A stretch of DNA of 34,916 nt, taken from NCBI GenBank assembly GCA_049724395.1, contig JAUGWO010000132.1, positions 1 to 34,916 of the forward strand, written 5' to 3'. The notes under the pieces are model-generated. The model saw only the letters and a program-made list of their open reading frames with translations, was not told where the DNA came from and made no database searches. The position numbers were made by a program, and so were the translations under genes. Of the stretch, positions 20,837-31,038 are shown piece after piece (positions within the stretch are counted from its first letter, which is position 1; each line of letters starts with the position of its first letter). This DNA comes from Spongospora subterranea f. sp. subterranea. Taxonomy: Eukaryota; Endomyxa: Phytomyxea; Phytomyxea; Plasmodiophorida.

Positions 20837-23092
20837 TCATGACCGAAAATCATATTGACAGATATCAGATTCCTTTCTGTCTGGTCCAGGACAGCAATCG
20901 CAACTGAACTTTCTGTAGTGTACTGATTCTCCCCATCTCCGAACAAATTCCTCAACACTTCCAGCGCAATGACGATGTAAACAATTGTAAATAGGACGGC
21001 GTGCTCTGATGAAACTAAATAAACCCGGATGAGGTGATCTCATTGATGCTGTCTTCACAATCACGAACTGATCATACTCTTCGAAAACTTTGGAAAGCGC
21101 TGGGAGAAGGTCTCGGGTTGATTTCGTTTGAAGACGAAGTCTTGCTGGAATATCAAATGGTCGGTCGATCGATCCGCAATCAAGGGACTGAACGCCCTGA
21201 CATTTTCGCTTGTCGAATTCACCATGTGTGAATCGATGACCCCATTTTCGAATAAACTCATTTGTATCTTGGCCACAGTGATGAACAAAGCACCCCCAAA
21301 TGGGCTTCGCAGACCGGCTGTAAAATGGCGCGAGACGCTGACGAGCCTCGTGGTCACTTGATTGGAATTTCTCGTAAAATTCACAGCATAATTTGAGTTT
21401 TTCTTCTGACTTTTTTGACTTTGAAATAGCAACAACAAGAGCTTTGAAAACCGATAAACCGAAGTTTTTGTTGCTGAAAACACAAATGTTCATCAGTGAC
21501 TCTTAATACAAAGCGAATGAAAACCTGTAGTCAGGGTTTCTGACGATTCTCATTCTCAGGTAACCGCAGGTGAGATGATTTGATCCACGACCGGGGCAGC
21601 ATTTCACTCCAAAATTACGGTGCTTCAAACACGGTCCCCAACGTGTCTGGAACAGGTTTATGTCTTTGCCACAACATTTCACAAGACATTGAAGTACGGG
21701 GATACAGATGTGCTTGAGACAAAAAATCACGTTATGTCGAAAACTGCTGAGCGATCGTCTTCGAGAGACCAGTTTCAAAACAAAATTCGAAATTAGAATC
21801 AGTTTGTGCAGGGTGCTGGTTGCTTTGGCGATTCGCTTAGGATGGGGTACATCAATGTTGTTTTGTCCGACCTCAACCTTATCCCGCCCCGACTTTCCGA
21901 GCAACAGTAGTTCTATTATGTGTTCCGTTATGGCCACACTGTTGCGAAACTCGACCTGTTCTGGATTCGTCTCCTTTCCCTAAGCAGACGATACCGTTTA
22001 TGATCATCAAACCCCAGACACAGCGGGGAACCAGAGTTCTGACCAGAAACACACAGAGGCTGTCATAGTCCTTGACCTCATCGAGGTCCCAGTTTAGGCG
22101 GCGACAGAGGATTCGCAATCCTTCGAGGTATTTAGAATTACGAATTTCAACCATTTTGTGAGTCTGCTCCGGAAATCCATCCAAATACGCCATAAGCAGA
22201 TATTAATCATCACGGATCTTGGCAATCCCTTACTGTCACGAAATTTTCACGAACGTCAACAGGATGGTTTTTCGAATTGATCGTTGCTTTGATGCGGCAA
22301 TCGAAAGTTGTTCTCTCAGTTGACTGTTGACCATCAATATCGATACGGGATGCATCACGGTTTGAACACGTGCTCGGGTTCCAATCCTAAGACGAACTTA
22401 GCAAACCGAAACACAAGTTGGACTTGAACTGAACGGCTAAATTTGTGGAAGAACTGTCACCAAACTGGTGGGCGATTCTGTTATCGGGAACAAGATTCTC
22501 GAGAAAATCTTTTGACGGCAAAATTTCCGAATCAACTGGAATTCGATTTGGATCGATAAGGCAATTGAGGTTCTCGTCCTCTTGGCTCAACTGTTGAGAA
22601 TCGATACTGATATTGGACCAGCCAATATTCGAACCGGGGCTCCAGTCCCATTCCTAAAGAAACACTTAACAGCCCGAATGTCGGTATGACGATGCAGTGA
22701 ACGACTACATTCATCCAAGAACATTCATCAAACTGGTCGACACGATTGATATTTGTACTCTCAAACGCCAACAAGGAATCGCCTTGCGGATCATTTGACT
22801 CCCATGTCGAATCTTCGAGTATTGGAAAGTGTAAATCGTGGGGCTTGTCATTGGGCATTGCCCACTCCTGCGACGGCGACATTGTGTCCTGCGAGGGCCA
22901 ATGATCTCAGAATTTAATGAATTATTTGGAGCGACATTCCGCCATCGATACCGGGAAAGACGCGATTCTTGTGGCGGCATTGGACTGATGGGATCGAAGC
23001 GGTTCGCCCCAACCATGACCAAGTTCGGTTGTCACCGATGGAGTCGCTCTTGTTGCCAGCAGCAGCAACCCCAACAAGTTGAGGACACGCAT
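20837..23092 (-). CDS. Secreted Cys/Trp-repeat family protein, copy B (7 exons, 636 aa)
   Basis: This is the same unrecognised family as copies A and C. Exons (minus strand) are 23092-22952, 22888-22703, 22653-22435, 22386-22234, 22163-22020, 21955-21525 and 21473-20837, totalling 1911 coding bases with no stop. The signal peptide is MRVLNLLGLLLLATRATPS. Residues 48-233 are three phase-0 modules (one fewer than A). Residues 234-281 carry MVEIRNSKYLEGLRILCRRL. Exons 6-7 hold three Cys/Trp modules: CLVKCCGKD...RWG, CFVHHCGQD...KWG and CLHRHCAGS...RWG. Exons 2, 3, 5 and 6 match copy C base for base in length. Exon 1 is 6 bases shorter and exon 4 is 9 bases shorter, both multiples of three. The start at MRVLN is preferred because the upstream Met seen in A and C is out of frame here. 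The C terminus is the shortest of the family (QYDFRS). Confidence 0.78.
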
Positions 23093-23530
23093 TAGAGGAA
23101 TGGATGGGCGCAACAGTAGCGCCGTTCGCCAAGTGGCTAAGATGAGTTCAGAGTCAATGATGCGAAGAACCGTTGTGGGTTTCGTACACCGATTCTCCTC
23201 TCCAATCTAATCACCTTTCCTGTTATGATTTAGCTCTCCATTTGATAGGTCCGTTGTTCTACCATTTTTTCCATCACGTATTGACTGCTTATCGAAGCCA
23301 ACGTCTTAGGAAGAGGGATGTTCGACCTGCCATGTTTGGTTCAATCTGTTTATGAGAGCAAATAATGGCGGGTAGTTATCTCGAAACAACTTGTATTGTT
23401 TAAAAAACACCCTTGAATTTTCCTATCCCGGTATAGGAAAGATTCAATGTGGGTCTTAACGATAACACTTCCTGGCTACGATTTCGGTTTACAATTCAAC
23501 AATTTACGCTGCTGTCAAGTAAATCGGAGA
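23093..23530 (-). promoter_or_regulatory. Conserved 5' flank of copy B with an 18-base near-palindrome
   Basis: This aligns with the flanks of copies A and C up to about 23530, where a GGCCCAAAA tandem repeat takes over. At 23421-23438 lies tcctatcccggtatagga, a near-perfect palindrome about 330 bases before the start codon. Copy C has the equivalent at 28400-28417, about 340 bases before its start, with the two arms exchanged (tcctataccgggatagga). It may be a protein-binding site, but this rests only on symmetry and position. Confidence 0.5.
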
Positions 23531-23535
23531 GTTAA

Positions 23536-23705
23536 AAATGGCCCAAAAGATTGATTTGTCCCAAAAATGGCCCAAATTGGCCCAAAATCATAATTGGCCC
23601 AAAATCATGATTGGCCCAAAATCACAATTGGCCCAAAATCATAATTGGCCCAAAATCATCATGATTGGCCTAAAAAACGGCCCAAAAATGGCCCAAACAG
23701 CCCGA
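23536..23705. repeat. Short tandem repeat with GGCCCAAAA core
   Basis: About ten copies of a ggcccaaaa core are separated by variable at-rich spacers, most often attggcccaaaatcataatt with an 18-base period. Reading through gives WPKI/MIGPK/LAQNHN repeats in all frames, so the open frame 23538-23774 is a by-product. It marks the point where copy B's upstream homology ends. Confidence 0.85.
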
Positions 23706-24239
23706 TATGGCTTTTATATGTTGAAAAATTTTAAAAAGTTTGGATGCGATCTACCTCAGTCAGTTGATGTTTAGATTTCTAAAACCTAGCAATGCTATTT
23801 TTTCCATTCTAGTGACCTTTTAAATGCCTTTTGGAGCTTGATAAATTTTTTGATGATTGAAGATCTCGCAGCAGCTCAAACTGCTCGTCAATTCGTAGAT
23901 ACTCTTCAGCCACTTGCATGGCCCTCAAATGAATCCAATGAATCCTGTGCGATAATAGGTTGATTAAATAATTGCCCCATGTACCATATTATCACTTCAC
24001 ATACACCAATCGTAAAACCTCAGACCACTGAACAGGAATCCCCACTTTGGAACGTCCTGGAGCTCGTGTTCCCGATGGGATTCCTCAAACTCTGATATCT
24101 TTTCTTCGATTTGCAGCAACAAAAATTGCAGTTTGCCCCTCGGACGAAATCGTCGGGACAGGCAGAAAGCCGAACTGCGATGATTCTGTATCTGCAATTT
24201 CGACCTTCGCCGCCGATAGAGGATATCGCTGGACCACAA
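23706..24239. other. Unassigned region
   Basis: Two overlapping minus-strand frames of about 100 codons (24323-23997 and 24319-24020) cover the right half. One has a Cys-rich stretch (ANCNFCCCKSKKRYQ), but I recognise nothing. The left half (23760-24000) shows no feature. Confidence 0.35.
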
Positions 24240-24945
24240 GGGTCGCAGCGTCTTGTAATCAGTCTGTAGAGGCCGAATGCAGCTAGTGCATCCAACCTGT
24301 TGACAAACAATCGGAGCAATCACAACCGTTCCAATCTCCAGGTCCTTGACATCATTATCTGGACAATTTCCTCAATCTCAATATTTTCCATATTGCATAA
24401 TCGGAAATAGATATATCCTAACCGTGATTGTCATCGTAGGGTATAACCGCATTACTGATTGATGACAAACTGTAAATGGGATGATCTGCATTTACATGTA
24501 AGGAACACAACAATACAGGAGCAAAACGCAAATGAGACCACTGGAATCTGTGTCCGAATGAGTATTTGATGGGGTGAGGTGAAACTGGCAGAATATCTGA
24601 TCGGCAATTTACGGTCAGCAAACTTTGACAGCCCTGTATTGTGATTACACACCTTGAAATTCTATAGCTGATTGAATGTTTGCTGAATGACTTGAAACAG
24701 GACGGGAATCTGATCGTCAGCAAACAAAGGGAATCGATCTGCACTGTCATTCTACACACCTTGAGAATCGATATCTTCACTGTGATTGGAATCAATGACA
24801 TCAAATAGATCCGATAGTTGTTCAGAATCGGATCCAGCCAACCTCGAAATTGCAATGGCTTGTCGCAAAGCTGAATCTATCAATAAATTTAAGAATATCC
24901 AATAAAATAGCCAAGGTTTAACCTGCTGATGGCCAGGACTGATTA
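24240..24945 (-). repeat. Duplicated 3' region of the MULE, including left inverted-repeat arm
   Basis: This aligns with 1-619 (same orientation) throughout. Within it, 24400-24806 aligns in reverse with 27810-28216 at roughly 97 percent by eye. On the minus strand the first part still reads as the end of the MULE protein (AISRLAGSDSEQLSDLFDVI, then DSNHSEDIDSQ), conserved in frame with the copy at 522-620. That stretch is therefore probably the true C terminus or last exon of the transposase. Confidence 0.7.
24400..24806 (+). repeat. Left arm of a ~407-base inverted repeat
   Basis: The partner arm is 27810-28216. The outer edge starts at atcggaaatagatatatcct in both. The inner edge is gattggaatcaatgacatca. 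The arms differ by about a dozen substitutions and a few small indels. They bracket 3.0 kb with the MULE relic and a truncated GH19-like copy. No flanking target-site duplication is seen (tattgcata versus ccagttgta). The left homology with 1-160 continues outward, so these arms are better explained by an inverted segmental duplication than as true terminal repeats. Confidence 0.8.
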
Positions 24946-26984
24946 CTACCAGACGGCGATGTTTGGTTTTTGCAGCTGCAATTTGAACTTAGTATATTTG
25001 CTGGGGACCATGTTGTTAGAAGGAGTAAACGCAGGTCGGTGTGATGGAGGAAGAGCGATGCCAGCCTGAACGAATTGAAGGCTTCGAAAGTACTGCTCGG
25101 CGACTGTCCTAATTTTAGCAACAAATGCCCTGAGATTGGGATGCGGCGTGGGGAACAGGTCGTTAATATGAGCATTATATGATTCGAGCGGATTGTTGGT
25201 TCGATTGGCAATCTCTTCCCCTGTTGCTATCTTGGTGCTAAGATTCCAGTCCCGAGGAGACCGCATCCACGTTTTATTGAAGTATTGAAGTAATCAAAAA
25301 ACTTTTCGAAAGCTTTGACTTCCACTTCATTATCCAATGTTAATTGAGCACGGAGGTACTCGAATCCCACCGTCGTTATCTCATTGTGTTCAATAACAGT
25401 TAGAGCGTCCAAGATCCCTGGCCTCATCAAGCAATTTGACAGAATGATCTGACAGTTTGAGTTTGGAAAGCACCCGCCGATTGGCTTGTTTCAGCATCCG
25501 AAAATGGATACGCTCTCCAAAAACATCTAAAACACTCTCAAATCATACAATCAGTTGATAACACCTCATGTACCTTTAACTGCATTGATCAAAGCCTGCT
25601 CGAAATCACAAGTGACACTGCCTGGATTGACTGTTGTTCCAATGACCGATTTGATCAGATTAAACGCCATCCGATATAAATTGGCGGTTTTCCCAGTCAT
25701 CAAAACAAAAAAAACACGGCAAATACAGGTCATTGACCACGTCTTTGGCCATCACCACCAGAAGCGGTTTGAATGAAGCCGGTACAACTTTGAATGTTGT
25801 GTCCACAAACGAATGAATCCCTGGTTGTTTGACCGTCTTGCATAAACCAGGAGTCAGTCTATGCTGTGTAATCCCCTCATACACAGGTGTGTTGAACGCT
25901 AACAATGGGAGGATGCGGTTGGTGGTCAAAGCAAAATCTGTCACTTCAATATCCCTGAGCCTATCTGCAGTATGTCCACCATGCCGGGCGTACTGTACTC
26001 GCTGTTTGCTCTCCGACTTCGTCATCATCTGATCCGGATATTATCTTTCAATCAACGTGTTGATAGAGAATCGTCGCAATACACATCCGCCGCCTGAGCA
26101 ACACTAAAGTGTGTCTGGGCGTTCACTGATGGAACCGCCAATACATCTGTAGGCCCAATCATAGATGAGCCCAAGTGCAAAACTATAGAGGGGTTGCGAT
26201 TGGCTAGTCATCAGCATATAGAAGGCTGGAGTATAGGAATCACAATCTGTATCTTTCACCATAATGATCAGTAACTGCGAAACAGTTTCGGTACCATCCG
26301 ATATGGTGCATCAATAAACAAACAAACTTCGCGACGCCTTAGTAGTTTGTAAAGTGCTGGATGACCCCATCCACAGACTCTCTGGAGTGTGGGTTTCTCC
26401 AAAAACGGGCTTGACAACCCTAAAAATGAATTGAGACGGTCAGTCGTCAGAGAAAGTTCAGGCTCCTAGATGGATCGAAAGTTGTCAGCAGAGCGCCCTC
26501 CGGTCCTTGTAATTGGACTCTGTTGATAACTGCAGACTTTGACATAATTTGCACTTGATTATCTGGATAACTTGCTGAGATTAGCTTGTTGAATTTTGTC
26601 CAGATTTGTTGAGCTGGTTTGGAGCGATCCTCAACAGCGAGACGATCGACTATTTGCTTCATCTGTTGAGACCGACAATCATATAAGCCATCCGACGATA
26701 TACATCAGCCCCACTCATTACTTCGTCCCTTTCGTCGAAACCCCATCAACGGCCGCATATTCGCCCAGACTTTCGCAAGTTTCTGCAGTGCCCCGACAAG
26801 AAATCGGTCGTAATTTGCTCGCTCTATAATGTAAACAGCGATAATGAACGCTTCCATCTTTACGTGAACGATGGAAAATCAAATTTCTCGAGTTGAAAAC
26901 GAGCTCGTTGCTGTTCGGCGCTGGATTCATTTTTGGTACAGAATGATGAGGTGGCGGATAGAAGCTGATAATTTTATGGATCAC
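24946..26984 (-). mobile_element. MULE DNA transposon relic (FLYWCH finger plus DDE transposase)
   Basis: Minus-strand blocks in order: a FLYWCH-like zinc finger (26984-26718, LVFNSRNLIFHRSRKDGSVH, then YRCLHYRASKLRP); a helical stretch typical of MULE N termini (26662-26447, AQQIWTKFNKLI, MSKSAVINRV); FIDAPYRMVP with YTPAFYMLMTSQ (about 26340-26180); GIHSFVDTTFKVVPASFKPL, first catalytic Asp (about 25780); TVNPGSVTCDFEQALINAVK, second Asp (about 25600); MRPGILDALTVIEHNE; and EIANRTNNPLESYNAHINDL, the Glu block (about 25190). The VDTTFKV and FIDAPYR blocks are two versions of the same region, so two MULE copies are probably joined. An 8-base tacttcaa duplication near 25280 shifts the frame. 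There are several further breaks, so it is inactive. Confidence 0.85.
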
Positions 26985-27032
26985 TGTGTGCCAGTGCGGG
27001 TTAAAAAAAGGTTCAAAATTGAGTCTATGCAG

Positions 27033-27440
27033 TTGGACGAGACGATATCGGGATCAGACACGATGTCATAATTGATCCCTAGTTGGCGAAGATAGATGGA
27101 CAACCGTTGGTATGAAGCGAAGCCAGATATCATCATTAATCCTCGACCATAATATGTATCGATAGCGTTCCCCGCATCCGGCACAGTCATCATATTGAGC
27201 ATCATGGAACCTGGACACAACATATTACTATCGCATTGTCGATTGATGACGACAGGGCCTACCTAATAAGAACGAAGATTGGCTAACGTCGAGCCGGTCA
27301 ATACTAGCGAATTCACAGGCAGAGGATAATGTTTGAAAGTGAATATCGAATGTGTTGGTATCAATTCGGTCGGTTGTTATACTCAACGAACAAGCCAACA
27401 CTTTGCGTATGGACTTGAAAATCACGTTCTTGAACTCAGT
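27033..27440 (-). pseudogene. Truncated GH19-like copy, minus strand
   Basis: The minus strand reads TFDIHFQTLSSACEFASIDR, then LDVSQSSFLLG, then (across the position of the intact gene's second intron) SMMLNMMTVPDAGNAIDTYY and GRGLMMISGFASYQRLSIYL, ending at DPDIVSSN. It corresponds to the second domain of the gene at 14623-16177, from mid exon 2 to mid exon 3, and keeps the GT...AG intron between. Beyond VSSN the homology stops and an unrelated tail follows. Upstream it joins the 27480-27810 block instead of domain 1. The signal peptide, first domain and GPI tail are missing. The surviving frame is open, so it is a fragment not long dead. Confidence 0.85.
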
Positions 27441-27479
27441 TTTTTCATTTGACGCTGCAATTCGTGATGGGGGTTTCAA

Positions 27480-27809
27480 TGGCCCTGTCAGGACCTCGCC
27501 ATATTAAATTAATTATTCGTCTGAAAACACGTATATGAACGGATTATAGAACTAAATCACCAATATGGATTGTTGCAATTGGAGCATGTCGCTAATCTGT
27601 TTCATTGTGCACCATTACCAGATCGAACCAATGAGACCTGGCGATAAAACTTCGTGGAATTTGAAGCGTATTTCAGCGACATCGGGTCAGATAATGCACC
27701 TGAGGAAAGGTTGACATTTGATGACGGCGGATGTTGGGTGACTAAACCGTATCCAATGGAGATTACGGGTCAGATTAAGAATATAGTGTTGTGGTCGGCG
27801 ATGTCGTGT
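27480..27809 (+). repeat. Dispersed block Z (three or more copies), possible gene fragment
   Basis: This is present inverted at 31620-32030 and in the same orientation at 34085-34410, with a short piece at 20060-20110. In the plus sense it carries protein-like phrases: RTNETW, then FSDIGSDNAPEERLTFDDGG and CWVTKPYPMEITGQ here, and TNETWQCKFVELGANFNDIG in the 34 kb copy. One frame has a stop within it here. I do not recognise the family. It lies next to the truncated GH19 copies at 27 and 32 kb, so it may be part of what was once the gene's 5' side or a neighbour. Confidence 0.45.
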
Positions 27810-28216
27810 TATTGATGTCATTGATTCCAATCACAGTGAAGATATCGATTCTCAAGGTGTGTAATGACAGTGCAGATCGATTCCCTTTGTTTGCTGACGA
27901 TCAGATTCCCATCCTGTTTCAAGTCATTCAGCAAACATTCAATCAGCTATAGAATTTCAAGGTGTGTAATCACAATACAGGGCTGTCAAAGTTTGCTGAC
28001 CGTAAATTGCCGATCAGATATTCTGCCAGTTTCACCTCACCCCATCAAATACTCATGATCGGACACAGATTCCAGTGGCCTCATTTGCGTTTTGCTCCTG
28101 TATTATTGTGTTCCTTACATGTAAATGCAGATGATCCCATTGCCAGTTTGTCATCAATCAGTGTTGCGGTTATACCCTACGATGACAATCACGGTTAGGA
28201 TATATCTATTTCCGAT
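27810..28216 (-). repeat. Right arm of the ~407-base inverted repeat
   Basis: Reverse complement of 24400-24806 (see that entry). Homology ends at tttccgat (28216). Directly beyond it begins the upstream flank of gene copy C, so this arm also marks the junction between the MULE-containing block and the family unit. Confidence 0.8.
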
Positions 28217-28753
28217 CCAGTTGTAAAGGCTCTTCCAAACGGCGACACGCCAGTGCTAATGCCTCATCGAGTCTGTCTCCGCTTGTGGTGACAATGTATT
28301 CCGGTAGTCGGAATCCACTTGACAGCAGCGTCAATTGTTAAATTATAAAGCGAACTCGTCGCAAGTTATTGTTATCGTCTAGACCCCACATGGAATCTTT
28401 CCTATACCGGGATAGGAAGATCAAAGGGCGTTTCAACACGAACAAGTTGTTTCGAGATAACTACCCGCCATTATTGGCTCTCATAAACAGATTGAACCAA
28501 ACATGGCAGGTCGAACATCCCTCTTCCTAAGACGTTGGCTTCGATAAGCAGTCAATACTTGATGGAACATGTGGTAGAACAACGGACCAAACAATTGGAG
28601 AGCTAAATCATAACAGGAAAGGTGAATAGATTGGAGAGGAGAATCGGGTATCTGAACCCTGGTTTATGACACGTAGAACAGTTCGTCTCTTGACTCTGAA
28701 CTCATCCTTGCCCTTTGGCGAACGGCGCTACTGTTGCGCCATCCATTCCTCCA
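28217..28753 (+). promoter_or_regulatory. Conserved 5' flank of copy C
   Basis: This aligns with the upstream regions of copies A and B over about 430 bases, and its outer part (28230-28315) also with 19990-20050. It contains the near-palindrome tcctataccgggatagga (28400-28417) and the conserved stretches cgagataactacccgccatt and ttcgataagcagtcaatact. An in-frame upstream Met (28715) is conserved in A but not in B. Confidence 0.55.
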
Positions 28754-31038
28754 ATGCGTGTCCTCAAGTTGTTTATATTGCTGCTGGTGGCGACCACACC
28801 GACTCGATCTGTGACAACCGAACCTGGTCATGGTTCGGCCGAACGGCTTGGCTCAGGTCTGGGCAATGCCGCCACAAGAATCGCCTCCTCGACTATGTCG
28901 GTATGGATCATTGAATGTCGCTCCAAGCCAAATTCTCAGATCATTGGTGATTGAAGGACACCATTTCGCTGTCTCAGGAGTTTTCAATGCTCAAAAACAA
29001 GAGTAAAGGTTCACACAATCCAATATTGGAATCTTCGACATTGCAATCAAATTTGCTGCCAGGCAAATCCTTGATGGCGCTTGATTTTTTCAATATCAAT
29101 CGTGTCCACCAGTTTGGTGAAAGTTCTTCGATGAACGTAGTCGTTCATTTCATCTTCAAATAGAGATTCGGCTTGTTAAGTGTTTCTTTAGAAATGGCAC
29201 TCGAGCCCCGGTTCGAAAATTGACGCCTCCCATATCAGTATCGATTTTCAACAGATGAGCCAAGAAGGCGAGAACCTCGATTGCCTTATCGATCTAAATC
29301 GAATTCCTATTGATTCGGAAATTTCGCCGTCAACAGACTTTCCCAAAAATCTCGTGCCCGCTAATAGAAACGTCCACCAGTTTGGTGACAGTTCTTCCAC
29401 AAATTTAGCCGTTCAGTTGAAGTCTAACTTTTGTTTGGGTTTGCTAAGTTCGTCTTAGGATTGGAACCCGAGCACGAGTTCAAACCGTGATGCATTCCCT
29501 ATCGATATTGATGGTCAACAGTCAAATGAGAGCGTTGAGGGCACAACTTTCGATTGTCGCATCGAAAAACAAATAAATTCGAAAAACCATCCTGTTGACC
29601 TTCGTGAAAATTTCGTGACAGTAAGCGATTGCCAAGAATAGTGATCACCAATATCTGCTTATGGCAAAATAGGATGGATTTCCGGAGCAGACTCACAAAA
29701 TGGTTGAACTTCGTAATTCCAAGTATTTCGTGGGATTGAAAATCCTCTGTCGGCGCCTAAATTGGAACCTGAATGAGGTCAAAGACTATGACAGCCTCTG
29801 TGTGTTTCTGGTCAGAACTCTGGTTCCCCGCTCTGTCTGGGGTTTGATGATCATAAACGGTATCGTCTGCTTAGAGAAAGGAGGCGGATCCAGAGCAGGT
29901 CGAGTTTCGCGACAGTGTCGCCATAACGGAACACATAATAGAACTACTTTTGCACGGAAAGTCGCGGCGGGATAAGGTTGAGGTCGGACAAAACAACATT
30001 GATGTTCCTCCACCTAGGCTAATTGCCAAGGCACCCAGCACCCTGCACAAACTAATCCTAATTTCGAATTTTGCTTTGAAACTGGTCTCTTGCAGAAGAT
30101 CGGTCAGCAGTGTTAGGTTTAATGAAATTTATTGTCTCAAAAACATCTGTGTCCCCGTACTTCAATGTCTTGTGAAGTGTTGTGGCAAAGACCTGGGCCG
30201 GTTCCAGACCCGTTGGGGACCGCGTTTCAAACACCGTTATTTTGGAGTAAGATGCTGCCCCGGTCGTGGATCAAATCATCTCACCTGCGGTTACCAGAGG
30301 ACGAGAATCGTCAGAAACCCTGACTACAGGTTTTTATTCGCTGTTTATTAAGAGTCACTGATGAACATTTGTGCTTTCAGAAACAAAAACTCAGGATTTT
30401 TTAATCTCAAAGCTCTTGCTGTTGCTGTTTCAAAGTCACAAACCGCAGAAGAGAAACTCAAATTATGTTGTGAATTCTACGAGAAATTCCAATCAAGTGA
30501 CCACGTGGCTCGTCAGCGTCTCGGATCATTTTATAGCCGGTGTCCGAAACCAATTTGGGGGTGCTTTGTTCATCACTGTGGCCAAGATACAAATGAGTTT
30601 ATTCGAAAATGGGGTAATCAATTCACACATGGTACATTCGACAAGCGGAAATGTCAGGGCCTGGAGTCCCTTGATTGCGGATCGATCGACCGACCATTTG
30701 ATATTCCAGCAAGACTTCGTCTTCAAACGAAATCAACCCGAGACCTCCTCCCAGCGCTTTCCAAAGTTCTCGAAGAGTATGATCAGTTCGTGATTATGAA
30801 GACAGCATCAACGAGATCACCTCATCCGGGTTTAATTAGTTTCATCAGAGCACGCCGTCCTATTTACAATTGTTTACATCGTCATTGCGCTGGAAGTGTT
30901 GAGGAATTTGTTCGGAGATGGGGAGAATCAGTACACTACAAAAAGTTCAGTTGCGATTGCTGTCCTGGACCAGGCACAAAGGAATCTGAAATTTGTCAAT
31001 ATGATTCTCGGTCATCCCAAGGTTTGACCCTCCAATAA
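28754..31038 (+). CDS. Secreted Cys/Trp-repeat family protein, copy C (7 exons, 648 aa)
   Basis: This is the best template for the unrecognised family. Exons are 28754-28900, 28957-29142, 29192-29410, 29459-29620, 29691-29834, 29899-30329 and 30381-31038. Introns are 48-70 bases and the frame is open for 649 codons. The signal peptide is MRVLKLFILLLVATTPTRS. Exons 2-4 (residues 50-238) are related modules with phase-0 borders: W..S..S......I.ID.QQ, then DC.I, then P.D...N.V. Exon 5 holds THKMVELRNSKYFVGL. Three modules C-x4-C-x10-W-G-x7-F-x4-C-x(7-10)-C begin near residues 376, 491 and 594. Each is preceded by a helical leader such as LKALAVAVSKS or LLPALSKVLEEYDQF. There is no membrane segment after the signal peptide, so it is presumably secreted. 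Donors are loose (GTATGG, GTTCAT, GTTCAG, GTAAGC, GTCTGG, GTTTTT); GTAGTC at 29137 is an alternative for exon 2. Confidence 0.8.

Noticed and set aside
23538-23774. 78-codon frame with NHNWPK repeats
   Set aside because: It is produced by the GGCCCAAAA tandem repeat, and comparable repeats appear in the other frames.
24400-28216. The 407-base arms as true terminal inverted repeats of the MULE
   Set aside because: No flanking target-site duplication is visible, the left homology with 1-160 continues beyond the arm, and a GH19 fragment lies between them. An inverted segmental duplication fits better.
28715-28753. Upstream in-frame start (MANGATVAPSIPP) for family copy C
   Set aside because: The extension is not in frame in copy B, and the next Met (MRVLKLF) gives a proper signal peptide in all three copies.
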